Positions 17,289-26,181 of a DNA stretch of 53,919 bases are shown piece by piece. The stretch lies in NCBI GenBank assembly GCA_018713745.1, contig DVOH01000017.1:1-53919 (forward strand). Direction: 5' to 3'. Every line of letters starts with the position of its first letter. Positions within the stretch are counted from its first letter, which is position 1. The stretch is from Candidatus Stercoripulliclostridium merdipullorum (lineage in GTDB: Bacteria; Bacillota; Clostridia; Christensenellales; DTU072). The notes under the pieces were generated by a model that ran no database searches, had not been told where the DNA came from, and worked only from the letters and a program-made list of their open reading frames with translations. The position numbers and the translations under genes are program-made.

Positions 17289-18137
17289 ATGCAAAAAATC
17301 CGCTTTCACCCCGCGTTTTGGGTTTTGGCTTTTGTCATGGTATGGCAAGGGAATGCGCTTATGCTGATCAACACCGTGGTATCGGCATGTTTGCACGAAG
17401 GAGCGCATGCCCGCGCGGCGTATCACAGAGGATATCGTCTCGGACAGATCACGCTGATGCCCTACGGAGCCGTACTCAGCGGAGCCGAAGCAATCGAACC
17501 GAAAGACGCGCTCGCCATCGCGGCGGCAGGTCCGCTTGCCAACCTCTGCATCATGAGCGTTGTCACCGCACTTTGGTGGATGTTCCCGGCATTATATCCG
17601 GCGACCAAGCCTCTGTTTGTAGTCAACGCTACAATTTTTGTCTTCAATCTACTGCCCGTCTTCCCGCTTGACGGAGGCAGAATGATCCTTGCCGTTTGCA
17701 AAAACCGCACCAAAACGTTAAAGATTTTGAGGGGCATCGGCGTTGCGCTCGCCATCGTACTGTCGGCGGCATTTGTGGCGTCGGCATTTTTCGGCATCAA
17801 CTATACGCTGGCGATCTGGGCGGCAATGCTTTACCTGTCCGCAACGGGCGGCAGCCGGGACGAGCAATACGTTTCGCTCGCGCTCAACGCTCCTTGTCTG
17901 AAAGATTGGAGCGCTCCCGTTTCGCTATTGAATGTAGCTATAGATACGGAATATACCCTTAAAAAGTTGTTGCGCCTGATTCGCGGCGATCGGATTTTGA
18001 CCGTCGAAATCCGCGACGGATCCCGCCTCGTCGCCCGCCTCACCGAAGAAGAGGTCTGCGACCTCTGCATGCGCTTTCCACTCTCGACAACGGTCGGACA
18101 AGCAATATCCTCCTTCAGACCGACCGCAGATGTTTGA
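17289..18137 (+). CDS. SpoIVFB-like M50 (site-2) intramembrane metalloprotease
   Basis: A 282-aa polytopic membrane protein. HEGAH (about 36-40) in the second helix supplies zinc ligands, and 'NLLPVFPLDGGR' (about 120-131) supplies the third ligand Asp. The C-terminal cytoplasmic part after about 190 looks CBS-like, as in SpoIVFB, which cleaves pro-sigma-K in the mother cell. No spoIVFA-like partner is adjacent, so the role is inferred; other S2P proteases share this layout. No RBS is visible before the ATG; the N-terminus (IRFHPAFWVL) aligns with the start of SpoIVFB, which supports it. CATAAATT, a sigma-E -10-like string, touches the ATG. The 3' end overlaps convergent minE by 23 bp. Confidence 0.82.
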   Translation: MQKIRFHPAFWVLAFVMVWQGNALMLINTVVSACLHEGAHARAAYHRGYRLGQITLMPYGAVLSGAEAIEPKDALAIAAAGPLANLCIMSVVTALWWMFPALYPATKPLFVVNATIFVFNLLPVFPLDGGRMILAVCKNRTKTLKILRGIGVALAIVLSAAFVASAFFGINYTLAIWAAMLYLSATGGSRDEQYVSLALNAPCLKDWSAPVSLLNVAIDTEYTLKKLLRLIRGDRILTVEIRDGSRLVARLTEEEVCDLCMRFPLSTTVGQAISSFRPTADV

Positions 18138-18354
18138 CGCGATCGGTCATGAGCGAAATTTCGACGGTATACCTTCCGTTGACATCCAGCCCGATTTCAA
18201 GCCCGAGCTTTTCGGGCTCGACGTCAAAGTACGTCCCCAGCAGCTCGACCAGATCGCTTCGGAGCGATGCCGTCAATCCCGACGGAATCTGCTCTTTGTC
18301 GGTCAGCAAAACGCGCTTTAAGCGCATTACGGCTTCCTTTCCCTTGTGTTCCAT
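18115..18354 (-). CDS. minE: Cell division topological specificity factor MinE
   Basis: A 79-aa MinE: it stimulates the MinD ATPase and drives its pole-to-pole movement so that septa form at mid-cell. The N-terminal anti-MinCD helix is 'RLKRVLLTDKEQIPSGL' (about 11-27), and the C-terminal beta domain (about 35-79) ends in 'YTVEISLMTDRVKHLR'. The start at 18354 has GGAGAGG at good spacing; the alternative Met10 also has a weaker RBS (GGAAG) and would match shorter MinE proteins. It follows minD by 21 nt. Confidence 0.92.
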   Translation of the reverse strand: MEHKGKEAVMRLKRVLLTDKEQIPSGLTASLRSDLVELLGTYFDVEPEKLGLEIGLDVNGRYTVEISLMTDRVKHLRSV

Positions 18355-18375
18355 CTCTGTCCTCTCCGTTTGCCG

Positions 18376-19134
18376 CTAACGCCCGAAAATGCGTCGCAGC
18401 AGATTTTTTTTGCGATAGTCGTAAACTTCGCTCCCCTTGCCCATCAGCCGCAACGCCGCAAGCCGATAGGCTTCTCCCGCGCCGCTCCTGACAAATGCCC
18501 GATGTCCGATCCCGACCCCGTCGTCCTCGGGGACGGTTGCGAGCAGTTCGGTCTTCAGAAGCCGCGCGATATCCTCGGGACTCATTGTCGCGCCGCGCTC
18601 GATCAGGTCGGGGCGGATGCGGTTGACCAACAAACCCGCTATCGTGACGGGATAAACCGACAACAGACCCAGCACCTTGTCGGCGTCGCGTACCGCGCCG
18701 ATGTGCGGCGTCGTGACGACGACGGCACGCTCTGCCGCACTGACCGCGCGATGAAAGCCTTGTTCGATGCCGGCAGGACAGTCGATCAACACAAAATCGA
18801 ACTCCTTTGCAAGCTCTGCCACAATCGCCTGCATCTCCTTGACGCCCGGTTTTTCACCGTACCCTTTTGCCGACGGCAGCACGGATAAGGTATCGATCCG
18901 TTCGTCGCGGATCAGCGCCTGTCGCAACCTGCACTTCCCTTCGGCAACGTCCAAAAGGTCGTAGATGACTTTGTGTTCGACCCCCATCGCGACATCCAGA
19001 TTGTTCAGTCCGACGTCGGCGTCGACCAGAACTACGGTCGCGCCCTCGGCGGCAAGCGCAATGCCGAGATTTGTCGTCGCGGTCGTTTTGCCGACCCCGC
19101 CTTTGCCGGAGGTAATAACGATTCTTTCTCCCAT
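18376..19134 (-). CDS. minD: Septum-site determining ATPase MinD
   Basis: A 252-aa membrane-associated ATPase that positions the division-site inhibitor. It has the deviant Walker A motif 'SGKGGVGKTT' (about 7-16), 'VDADVGLNNLD' (switch I), 'IDCPAGIEQGF' (Walker B) and a C-terminal amphipathic 'YDYRKKNLLRRIFGR' for membrane binding. The frame extends to 19152, but the ATG at 19134 matches the family start. Its RBS (GGGGAGAGG) lies in the right arm of a hairpin followed by T6 immediately before the ATG. It forms an operon with minE; minC is absent from the window. Confidence 0.95.
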   Translation of the reverse strand: MGERIVITSGKGGVGKTTATTNLGIALAAEGATVVLVDADVGLNNLDVAMGVEHKVIYDLLDVAEGKCRLRQALIRDERIDTLSVLPSAKGYGEKPGVKEMQAIVAELAKEFDFVLIDCPAGIEQGFHRAVSAAERAVVVTTPHIGAVRDADKVLGLLSVYPVTIAGLLVNRIRPDLIERGATMSPEDIARLLKTELLATVPEDDGVGIGHRAFVRSGAGEAYRLAALRLMGKGSEVYDYRKKNLLRRIFGR

Positions 19135-19140
19135 AAAAAA

Positions 19141-19173
19141 GCCTCTCCCCATTATAACGCATCGGGGAGAGGC
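19141..19173 (-). terminator. Hairpin plus T6 between valS and minD, overlapping the minD RBS
   Basis: Perfect 10-bp arms 19164-19173 and 19141-19150 flank a 13-nt loop, followed on the minus strand by six T (19140-19135) and the minD ATG. It is the expected valS terminator. The loop contains TATAAT (19156-19151); a start about 7 nt downstream would give a short mRNA that retains GAGG but cannot form the hairpin. No convincing -35 was found. Confidence 0.7.
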
Positions 19174-19211
19174 GGATTTTGACCGATCTTACGATCTTTT
19201 GCCGAGATTGC

Positions 19212-21836
19212 TCAGGCGCTCAGTTCGGCTATACGCTGAACGATCTTTTCGAGTTTTTGGCGGTTGGCGGCAAGCTTCTCGGTTTCGGCGTCAACCAGCT
19301 GGCGCGGCGCTTTGGCAAGGAATCCGGGGTTGCCGAGCATCCCTTCCCCGCGGCGCACCTCGTTTTCGAGTTGGCGTTTTTCTTTTTCAAGACGCGCGAT
19401 TTCTTTGTCCATATCGATCAGTCCGCCGAGCGGCAGGATCAGTTCGGCGCGTTCGGTCACGACGTTGACGGTTTTTCCTTCGACTTCGGACTTGTCTTTT
19501 ACATATGCCACCGTTTCGACGCCGGCAAGTTTTTTGATGTAGATTTCGTTCTTCTTAAGATATGCCGCTTCTTCGGAGACCAGGAACAGCGACAGCTTCT
19601 TGCCAACTTCGACGTTCATCTCGGCACGGATATTGCGGATCGCGCGGATGATTTCCTTGATCCCTTCAAACCGCACATAATCGCGCGTAAAGACAAACTT
19701 CTTGTTGTGCGAAGGATACTTCGCATACATGATGGTCTCGGTATCGCCGATTTCTTCCCAGATCTTTTCGGTGATGAACGGCGTGAACGGATGCATCAGC
19801 TTGAGAATGTTTTTGAGTACATAATGCAAAACGGCAAGCGTTTCGGACTTCTTCTTGGCGTCGTCGCCGTACAAAACGGGCTTGGACAGCTCGATGTACC
19901 AATCGCAGAAATCCGACCAGATGAAGTCGTAAAGTTTGGCGTTGGCAAGTCCCAGTTCGTACTTTTTGAGATTGCTGTTGACTTCGCTGATCAGCTTGTT
20001 GAGTTTGTGCAAAATCCATTTTTCGGGCGCGCCGAAGCGGAAAGATCCGATTTCGGGCAGCGTCTGCCCTTCCGAATTCATCAGAACAAAGCGCGCGGCG
20101 TTCCAGATTTTGTTGAGGAAGTTGCGGGCGGGTTCGATTTTTTCTTCGCTGAATCTGATATCGGAGCCGGGAGCAACGCCGGTCGTCAGACTGAAACGCA
20201 ACGCGTCGGCACCGTATTTGTCGATCATCAGCAAGGGATCGATGCCGTTGCCGAGGGATTTGCTCATTTTACGTCCCTGCGCGTCGCGGACGATGCCGTG
20301 GATCAAGACTTCGGGGAACGGGATTTCGCCCATATGCGCAAGCCCCGAGAAAATCATGCGCGCCACCCAGAAGAAGATAATATCGTACGCCGTCACCAGC
20401 ACGTTGGTGGGATAGAAATATTTGAGATCCTCGGTGATTTCGGGCCAGCCCAGCGTCGAGAACGGCCAAAGCGCACTGCTGAACCAGGTATCGAGTACGT
20501 CTTCGTCCTGTTTCAGATGGGCACCGCCGCATTTGGGGCAGACGGTGGGATCGACCTTGTCGACAATGACTTCGCCGCAGTCTTGGCAGTACCATGCGGG
20601 GATGCGATGCCCCCACCAAAGCTGACGGCTGACGCACCAGTCTTTGATGTTTTCCATCCAGTTGAAATAGGTTTTGGAAAACCGCTCGGGGATAAATACG
20701 ATCTTCTTGTTTTTGACGACCTTGATCGCGGGCGCGGCAAGAGGCTGCATTTTGACAAACCACTGCTTGCTGACCATCGGTTCGACAACCGATTTGCAAC
20801 GATAACACTGTCCGACGTTGTGAGCGTAAGGTTCGATTTTTTCCATCAGACCCAGCACCTCGAGATCGGCGACCACGCGTTTGCGCGCTTCGTCGCGGTC
20901 GAGTCCGCAATAGGCAAAGGCGTTTTCGTTCATCACTCCGCCTTCATCCATGATGACAATCGTTTCCAGTCCGTGACGGAGTCCGACTTCGAAGTCGTTG
21001 GGGTCGTGCGCCGGCGTAATTTTAACCGCGCCGGTCCCGAAGCCGATCTCGACATAATCGTCGGCAATGACCGGGATCAGACGGTCGGTCAGCGGCAGCT
21101 TGAGGAGCTTGCCGATCTTGTCGCTGTACTGCTCGTCCTTGGGATTGACTGCTACCGCGACGTCTCCGAGCAAGGTTTCGGGACGCGTCGTCGCAATCAC
21201 CAGATAGCCGCTTCCGTCGGCATACGGGTATCTGATATGCCACAAAAAGCTGTCTTTGGTTTCGTATTCGACTTCGGCATCCGACAACGCGGTTCGGCAA
21301 TGGGGACACCAGTTGATGATGCGATTGCCGCGATAAATCAATCCTTTGCGATAGAGGTTGACAAAGACTTCGCGGACGGCGCGCGAACAACGCTCATCCA
21401 TCGTAAACGCTTCGCGGCTCCAGTCGCAGGAACTGCCGAGCCGACGGAGCTGATGTACGATTCTGCCGCCGTATTTATCTTTCCACTGATAGGCGCGGCG
21501 CATGAATTCTTCCCTGCCGATGGTTTCTTTGTCCAGCCCTTCGGCTTTCAGACCCTCGACGATTTTGACCTCGGTCGCGATCGAGGCGTGGTCGGTTCCG
21601 GGAAGCCACAGCGTTTCGAAGCCCTGCATGCGCTTGTGGCGGATGATGATGTCCTGAATGGTATTGTTCAGGGCATGCCCCATATGCAACTGCCCCGTGA
21701 TGTTGGGTGGAGGGATGACGATGCTGTACGGGGGACGTTCGGGGTCACATTTGGGCGTGAAGTAACCGCGGGTTTCCCACGCGGCGTACATTTCTTTTTC
21801 AAACGAGGCAGGCTCGTAGTTTTTGGATAATGCCAT
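19212..21836 (-). CDS. valS: Valyl-tRNA synthetase
   Basis: Charges tRNA-Val; 874 aa, normal for bacterial ValRS. The class I signatures are 'PPNITGQLHMGHA' (about 43-55) and 'KMSKSLGNG' (KMSKS, near 520). The editing domain, with 'ATTRPETLLGDVAVAVNP', lies between them, and a zinc-binding cysteine pattern 'CQDCGEV..CPKCGG' is present. A C-terminal coiled coil ('IDMDKEIARLEKEKRQLENEV') ends the protein. It follows pgsA by 30 nt with a GGAG RBS. No T-box leader fits in the short gap, so it is probably transcribed from the pgsA promoter. Confidence 0.97.
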   Translation of the reverse strand: MALSKNYEPASFEKEMYAAWETRGYFTPKCDPERPPYSIVIPPPNITGQLHMGHALNNTIQDIIIRHKRMQGFETLWLPGTDHASIATEVKIVEGLKAEGLDKETIGREEFMRRAYQWKDKYGGRIVHQLRRLGSSCDWSREAFTMDERCSRAVREVFVNLYRKGLIYRGNRIINWCPHCRTALSDAEVEYETKDSFLWHIRYPYADGSGYLVIATTRPETLLGDVAVAVNPKDEQYSDKIGKLLKLPLTDRLIPVIADDYVEIGFGTGAVKITPAHDPNDFEVGLRHGLETIVIMDEGGVMNENAFAYCGLDRDEARKRVVADLEVLGLMEKIEPYAHNVGQCYRCKSVVEPMVSKQWFVKMQPLAAPAIKVVKNKKIVFIPERFSKTYFNWMENIKDWCVSRQLWWGHRIPAWYCQDCGEVIVDKVDPTVCPKCGGAHLKQDEDVLDTWFSSALWPFSTLGWPEITEDLKYFYPTNVLVTAYDIIFFWVARMIFSGLAHMGEIPFPEVLIHGIVRDAQGRKMSKSLGNGIDPLLMIDKYGADALRFSLTTGVAPGSDIRFSEEKIEPARNFLNKIWNAARFVLMNSEGQTLPEIGSFRFGAPEKWILHKLNKLISEVNSNLKKYELGLANAKLYDFIWSDFCDWYIELSKPVLYGDDAKKKSETLAVLHYVLKNILKLMHPFTPFITEKIWEEIGDTETIMYAKYPSHNKKFVFTRDYVRFEGIKEIIRAIRNIRAEMNVEVGKKLSLFLVSEEAAYLKKNEIYIKKLAGVETVAYVKDKSEVEGKTVNVVTERAELILPLGGLIDMDKEIARLEKEKRQLENEVRRGEGMLGNPGFLAKAPRQLVDAETEKLAANRQKLEKIVQRIAELSA

Positions 21837-21866
21837 AAGTTTCTCCGCAGTAATAGGATGAATGCG

Positions 21867-22541
21867 TTATTTTTGTTCGGACGATTGATCGGGTTGCTCT
21901 TCTTCGGATTCGCCGAGTTCGTGCGCGACGGTGGTGCCGTTGCGCTTGGAGGCGAAAATCGCTTTGATGATGCGCAATGCCTGACCGAGATAATTAAAGA
22001 ACGCCGCATAGGTCAAAACGACGCCGATCCCGATGACGATCCAGTCGGCATAAAACGCTTTGTCGGCGAAAAAGGGATGGAAATAGCTCATAAAGACGGC
22101 AATCGACAGCGTGAAGGACGCGACTTTTCCCATCATGTTCGCCTGAATCAGACGAGAATGGTTTGCCATAAAGAATCCGCCGACGATCATCGTCAGTTCT
22201 TTCAACGCAATCGCGACGATAAACGCCCAATGGATATAACCGATAATCGTCAGGGAAAGAATTGCCATGACGTGCATCAGTTTATCTGCAAAAGGATCGA
22301 GCATGATGCCGAGATCGCTCCCCTGATTGAAGCGGCGGGCGATAAAGCCGTCAAACAGATCGGTTGCCGCGGCGGCAGCCATAATGATCAAACCGACGAC
22401 GGGCAAGCGGTAAGGACCGACCTGCAGATAAGTCGAGGGATCGAGGGTGCACCACATAAAAAACGGCACCGACAGAAAGCGCAGGAAGGTCAGAAAGTTC
22501 GGAACGGTAAAAATTTGATTTTTAAGATCTTCTTTTCTCAT
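21867..22541 (-). CDS. pgsA: CDP-alcohol phosphatidyltransferase (phosphatidylglycerophosphate synthase type)
   Basis: An integral membrane enzyme of 224 aa that joins CDP-diacylglycerol to an alcohol, most likely glycerol 3-phosphate in phosphatidylglycerol synthesis. The catalytic signature D-x2-D-G-x2-A-R-x8-G-x3-D-x3-D is present in 'DLFDGFIARRFNQ' (about 63-75) followed by 'GIMLDPFADK'. Several hydrophobic helices span the rest; the C-terminus is charged. The RBS AAGGAGATATT precedes the ATG. The symbol rests on the 'TVPNFLTFLR' start typical of PgsA; the true acceptor alcohol is not proven. Confidence 0.87.
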   Translation of the reverse strand: MRKEDLKNQIFTVPNFLTFLRFLSVPFFMWCTLDPSTYLQVGPYRLPVVGLIIMAAAAATDLFDGFIARRFNQGSDLGIMLDPFADKLMHVMAILSLTIIGYIHWAFIVAIALKELTMIVGGFFMANHSRLIQANMMGKVASFTLSIAVFMSYFHPFFADKAFYADWIVIGIGVVLTYAAFFNYLGQALRIIKAIFASKRNGTTVAHELGESEEEQPDQSSEQK

Positions 22542-22597
22542 AATATCTCCTTATATTGCGGATGCAAAAGGGATTTGACGGCGGAGCGTCGCTTGAT

Positions 22598-22626
22598 AGT
22601 ATAACACATCCGGGCGAAAGGGACAA
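22598..22626 (-). promoter_or_regulatory. Promoter of pgsA-valS embedded in a hairpin
   Basis: On the minus strand, TTGTCC (22626-22621), a 17-bp spacer and TATACT (22603-22598). An 8-bp inverted repeat (22636-22643 with 22609-22616) brackets the -35 in its loop and places its second arm in the spacer. No T run follows the hairpin. Confidence 0.6.
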
Positions 22627-22661
22627 GCGTTTGACCGCCCGGAAGGAGCCTATGCGGGCAA

Positions 22662-23489
22662 CTATTGCTTTTCGGGACGGGTCGTATCGACGAGGGTGTG
22701 ATTGAAACTGATGTATTTGACGCTTTTAATCCCGTTGAAGCAGTTTTCTTTGGAGGTATACCCCTGACTTGCCAAAATATTGGAGGTGTTTGCCGCGCGC
22801 AGACGGAAGCGGAACTTCCCTTCGTTGTCGCGGTAAACCTCGAAGACGGGTCTGCCGATCGTCACGAGATATTCCGTCCCCTTTTTGGTGGTATCGACGG
22901 TTTCAGCTTCGTTGGCAATTTTGATCACTGCTTCGATGCCGTTTTTCGCGCCCGATTTGCGGGCGTATCCCTGGCTGTGCGCAACGGTGTTTTCGTTGGA
23001 CGCTTTGATCCGGAATCGGAATTGACCGCCGCTATCCTTATAAATCTGAATGGTACCGGGGCGACGGGTCGAAGCCTCGATTTTTTGGGCTTCGGCTTCC
23101 TCTTCGGCTTTGAGAATTTCGGTACGCGTCGGAACGACGGGTTCCGGTTGCGGGATGGGCGCGGGTTTTTGTTTTTTGCGCACGGGTTTGACTTCTACCC
23201 CGGCGGAAACCCGTTCTTTACGCAGCCGCACCGCGGCAACCGTTTCCGAAGCTTCGGGACTGCCTTCGGGCAAATCGACGGGATCGGATTCGGGGATGGG
23301 TTGGTCGAGAATATCGGCTTTCGGCGCCGTCTCGATCGGAGCGGGCGCTTCGGCAACCCTTGCACGCTGTTTCTTTTTCTTCACCGCAACCGCGATCAAA
23401 ATGACGGCGACGACGACAACCGCCAGCACAACCGCGCCGACGATATATCCGTTGTAACCTGTCTGCAAAAAGGTGACGATCCGATCCAT
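22662..23489 (-). CDS. Membrane-anchored protein with two DUF1508/YegP-like repeats
   Basis: A 275-aa protein with one N-terminal helix (about 14-37), a basic segment, a long proline/glutamate-rich linker (about 45-145) and two tandem DUF1508 units near 150-210 and 212-270. Each unit has the pattern 'F.VY.D..GKFRFRL.A.N...LA.SQGY..K' followed by 'NGI.SV'. DUF1508 proteins such as YegP are usually free small proteins of unknown function; here the pair is displayed on the membrane, with topology uncertain. The gene follows typA by 60 nt with a GGAGG RBS. The final residues after the second repeat are short and polar. Confidence 0.82.
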   Translation of the reverse strand: MDRIVTFLQTGYNGYIVGAVVLAVVVVAVILIAVAVKKKKQRARVAEAPAPIETAPKADILDQPIPESDPVDLPEGSPEASETVAAVRLRKERVSAGVEVKPVRKKQKPAPIPQPEPVVPTRTEILKAEEEAEAQKIEASTRRPGTIQIYKDSGGQFRFRIKASNENTVAHSQGYARKSGAKNGIEAVIKIANEAETVDTTKKGTEYLVTIGRPVFEVYRDNEGKFRFRLRAANTSNILASQGYTSKENCFNGIKSVKYISFNHTLVDTTRPEKQ

Positions 23490-23549
23490 ATCTGTTTCCT
23501 CCTTTCCGATCGGTATGATGGCAAATTGCTCCGTCCCGCACGGACGGAA

Positions 23550-25379
23550 TCAGTCTTGCGCGCGACGCTCTTTCATCAGAATGCGCATCCGCTGTTCGTG
23601 ATCGAGAATCACCTTTCGGATGCGGAGGGATTTGGGCGTTACTTCCAGCATCTCGTCGGGCTCCAGAAACTCGATGCACTCTTCGAGCGAAAATTTGCGC
23701 GGCGTCTCGAGGCGCAACGCTTCGTCCGATCCCGCGGCACGCATATTGGTGACGTGCTTACGCTTGCAGACGTTGACGCTGAGATCCTCTTGTTTGGGGC
23801 TGTAGCCTACGACCATTCCCGCATAGACGGGTGTGCCGGGTCCGATAAACAATGTGCCTCTTCCTTGCGCGTTGAACAGTCCGTACGTCACGGCTTCTCC
23901 CGTTTCGAAGGCGACCAAAGCTCCGTACGGACGACGGGGCATCGTGCCTTTAATCGGCTGGTAACCGTCAAAGATTCCGTTCATCACGCCTTCTCCGCGG
24001 GTGTCCGTCAAAAAGTCGCTCCGATATCCCAAAAGTCCGCGTTCCGGGATCACAAACTCCAGTTTGATACGGCTGTTGTTGGGATTCATCGTTACCAGTT
24101 CCCCTTGGCGCCTGCCCATGTTTTCCATGACCGTTCCGACGCATTTTTCGGGGACGTCGACATACAGGCGCTCCATCGGTTCGCACAGCACTCCGTCGAT
24201 CATTTTGTTGATGACCTTGGGGGTCGAAACTTGAAACTCATAGCCTTCCCGCCGCATGTTTTCGATCAGGATAGAAAGATGAATTTCCCCTCTGCCCGAT
24301 ACGCAGAAGGAGTCGCTTGTCGCGCCGTCCTCGACTTTAAGACTGACGTCGCGCAGCGTTTCTTTGTACAACCGCGCCTTGAGGTGACGGGAGGTGACAA
24401 ACTTCCCTTCCTTCCCTGCAAACGGGCTGTCGTTGACCGAAAAGATCATCTGCAGCGTCGGCTCGCTGATTTTGACGAAGTTGATGGGTTCGATCGCTTC
24501 GGGATGACAGATCGTTTCGCCGATCGTTACGTTCTCGATGCCCGAAAACGATACGATGTCCCCTACCTTTGCCTCTTCGACCGTCCGTTTGTTCAGCCCC
24601 GCAAATTGATAAATGTTGGTGATTTTGGAGCGATAAACGCGATCGCTGTGATAGTCGCAGACGGCGACCTCGGTATTCTGACGCATCACGCCGCGTTCGA
24701 TTCTGCCGATTGCGATTCTGCCGACATAATCGTTGTAGTCGATCGACGATACCAGAACCTGCAACGGTCCGTCGGGATCGCCCGCAGGCGGATCGATATG
24801 GTTGACGATCGCTTCGAACAACGGTTGCAGATCGCATCCTTCCTCGTCGGGCGAAAGGCTTGCCGTCCCCGTTCTCCCGGAACAATAGATGATCGGACTG
24901 TCCAACTGTTCGTCGGTTGCGTTGAGATCGAGCAGCAGGTCGTAGACTTCTTCGACGACTTCGGCGGGACGTGCGTCGGGCTTGTCGACTTTGTTGACGC
25001 AAATAATTACTTTGTGATTCATTTCAAGTGCTTTTTGCAACACAAAGCGGGTCTGCGGCATCGGGCCTTCGTACGCGTCCACCAACAACACGACGCCGTT
25101 GATCATTTTGAGAACGCGTTCGACCTCGCCCGAAAAATCGGCGTGCCCGGGCGTATCGACGATGTTGATTTTGACGTCGCCGTACATACACGAAGTGTTT
25201 TTGGCAAGAATCGTAATGCCCCGCTCGCGTTCCAGGGGGTTGTTGTCCATCACGCAGGTTTCGACCACCTGATTGTCGCGAAAGACGCCGCCCTGCCGGA
25301 GCATTGCGTCAACCAGGGTGGTTTTGCCGTGGTCGACGTGGGCGATGATTGCAATGTTTCTTAAATCGTTTCGTATCAT
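23550..25379 (-). CDS. typA: Ribosome-associated GTPase TypA/BipA
   Basis: A translational GTPase of 609 aa that binds ribosomes and supports 50S assembly under stress or cold. The G domain starts at '[17 protein letters not shown]' (G1, about 7-23), with 'DTPGHADF' (G3) and '[10 protein letters not shown]' (G4). EF-G-like domains follow, including '[26 protein letters not shown]' and the BipA-specific C-terminal region '[35 protein letters not shown]'. The frame opens at 25430, but Met at 25379 matches the family start. The RBS is weak (AGAGTG). The gene is 20 nt downstream of the FN3-like protein gene. Confidence 0.96.
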   Translation of the reverse strand: MIRNDLRNIAIIAHVDHGKTTLVDAMLRQGGVFRDNQVVETCVMDNNPLERERGITILAKNTSCMYGDVKINIVDTPGHADFSGEVERVLKMINGVVLLVDAYEGPMPQTRFVLQKALEMNHKVIICVNKVDKPDARPAEVVEEVYDLLLDLNATDEQLDSPIIYCSGRTGTASLSPDEEGCDLQPLFEAIVNHIDPPAGDPDGPLQVLVSSIDYNDYVGRIAIGRIERGVMRQNTEVAVCDYHSDRVYRSKITNIYQFAGLNKRTVEEAKVGDIVSFSGIENVTIGETICHPEAIEPINFVKISEPTLQMIFSVNDSPFAGKEGKFVTSRHLKARLYKETLRDVSLKVEDGATSDSFCVSGRGEIHLSILIENMRREGYEFQVSTPKVINKMIDGVLCEPMERLYVDVPEKCVGTVMENMGRRQGELVTMNPNNSRIKLEFVIPERGLLGYRSDFLTDTRGEGVMNGIFDGYQPIKGTMPRRPYGALVAFETGEAVTYGLFNAQGRGTLFIGPGTPVYAGMVVGYSPKQEDLSVNVCKRKHVTNMRAAGSDEALRLETPRKFSLEECIEFLEPDEMLEVTPKSLRIRKVILDHEQRMRILMKERRAQD

Positions 25380-25399
25380 AATCGTTACACTCTGTCGGT

Positions 25400-26176
25400 T
25401 TATGCGGCGGTGAATTCGACGATCGTCCAATCCGGCACGGCATACAGCGTATAAAGATGCCGCGGATCGTAGACGGGTGCGCCGGCTTCACCGAAATAGG
25501 CGTAATTGACGGGACGGATATAGAAGCGGTATGTCCCGGATTTCATATAGAACTTGTGATCTTTCAGTTCGTTCGCAGAATAGATCTGGGCGTTTTCCAG
25601 TGCCACGATCTCGCTGGTATTGGGCGCAACGGTGGCAAGCTGATAGAATTCGACGTGATAAACGTGACTGCGGTAGACATAAGTGACGTCCGACCATACC
25701 GCGGTATTGATGCGGTAACAGGGATTGCCCCTGTCGTCTGTGGAAGGCAAAAACTGCAGCGCCGCCTCGCTGAAAGAGTCAAGCACAAAACCTTCGACGT
25801 CGTACGTTTTCCAGTCCGAAAACGCGCTGTCGCGTTGGGGATAACGGTGCAAGGCGCGCACGCGATAACGTAAGGTACCGCGCACGCGCTCGAATTCGAC
25901 ATAAGTTTCTTCCACCGTTTTGACCAGGACTTCGGTTTCGTCCAAAAGGTCGTAAACGTATTCGATGCGATAGCCGACCGCGCCCGTAACTTCCGCCCAT
26001 TGCAGGCGAATCCGATAAGTAGGTTCGCCCGTCACATAGGCAACGCCGACTTCCTGCGGCGTCGCAAGCGGACGGCTGAGCGGAACCAGCACTCCGGTCA
26101 GGATGCCCGCCGCCATCACAATGACGATGACGACGGCGATCAGAACCTTAGTTTGCTTCGGACTGAGGCGCGCCAT
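25400..26176 (-). CDS. Single-pass membrane protein with FN3-like domain
   Basis: A 258-aa protein with a short basic N-terminus, one hydrophobic helix (about 10-32) and an exported part. Residues about 40-125 look like a fibronectin type III fold ('YRIRLQWAEVTGAVGYRIEYVYD' with spaced Trp/Tyr and 'LRYRVRAL'), and a second similar beta-rich unit may follow ('YRFYIRPVNYAYFGEAG'). I do not recognise a specific family. It starts 5 nt after the phosphofructokinase stop, without a clear RBS, so coupling is likely. A role at the cell surface is inferred from topology. Confidence 0.65.
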   Translation of the reverse strand: MARLSPKQTKVLIAVVIVIVMAAGILTGVLVPLSRPLATPQEVGVAYVTGEPTYRIRLQWAEVTGAVGYRIEYVYDLLDETEVLVKTVEETYVEFERVRGTLRYRVRALHRYPQRDSAFSDWKTYDVEGFVLDSFSEAALQFLPSTDDRGNPCYRINTAVWSDVTYVYRSHVYHVEFYQLATVAPNTSEIVALENAQIYSANELKDHKFYMKSGTYRFYIRPVNYAYFGEAGAPVYDPRHLYTLYAVPDWTIVEFTAA

Positions 26177-26181
26177 GGCAA

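Noticed and set aside
19179..21830. An 883-codon open frame antisense to the whole of valS
   Set aside because: The valS reading is unmistakable. The opposite frame is open because the host rarely uses TTA, CTA and TCA codons; its translation has no recognisable domain and no RBS.
22665..25364. An 899-codon plus-strand frame opposite typA and the DUF1508 gene
   Set aside because: It crosses two certain minus-strand genes and their gap and has no RBS or family features; same codon-bias effect.
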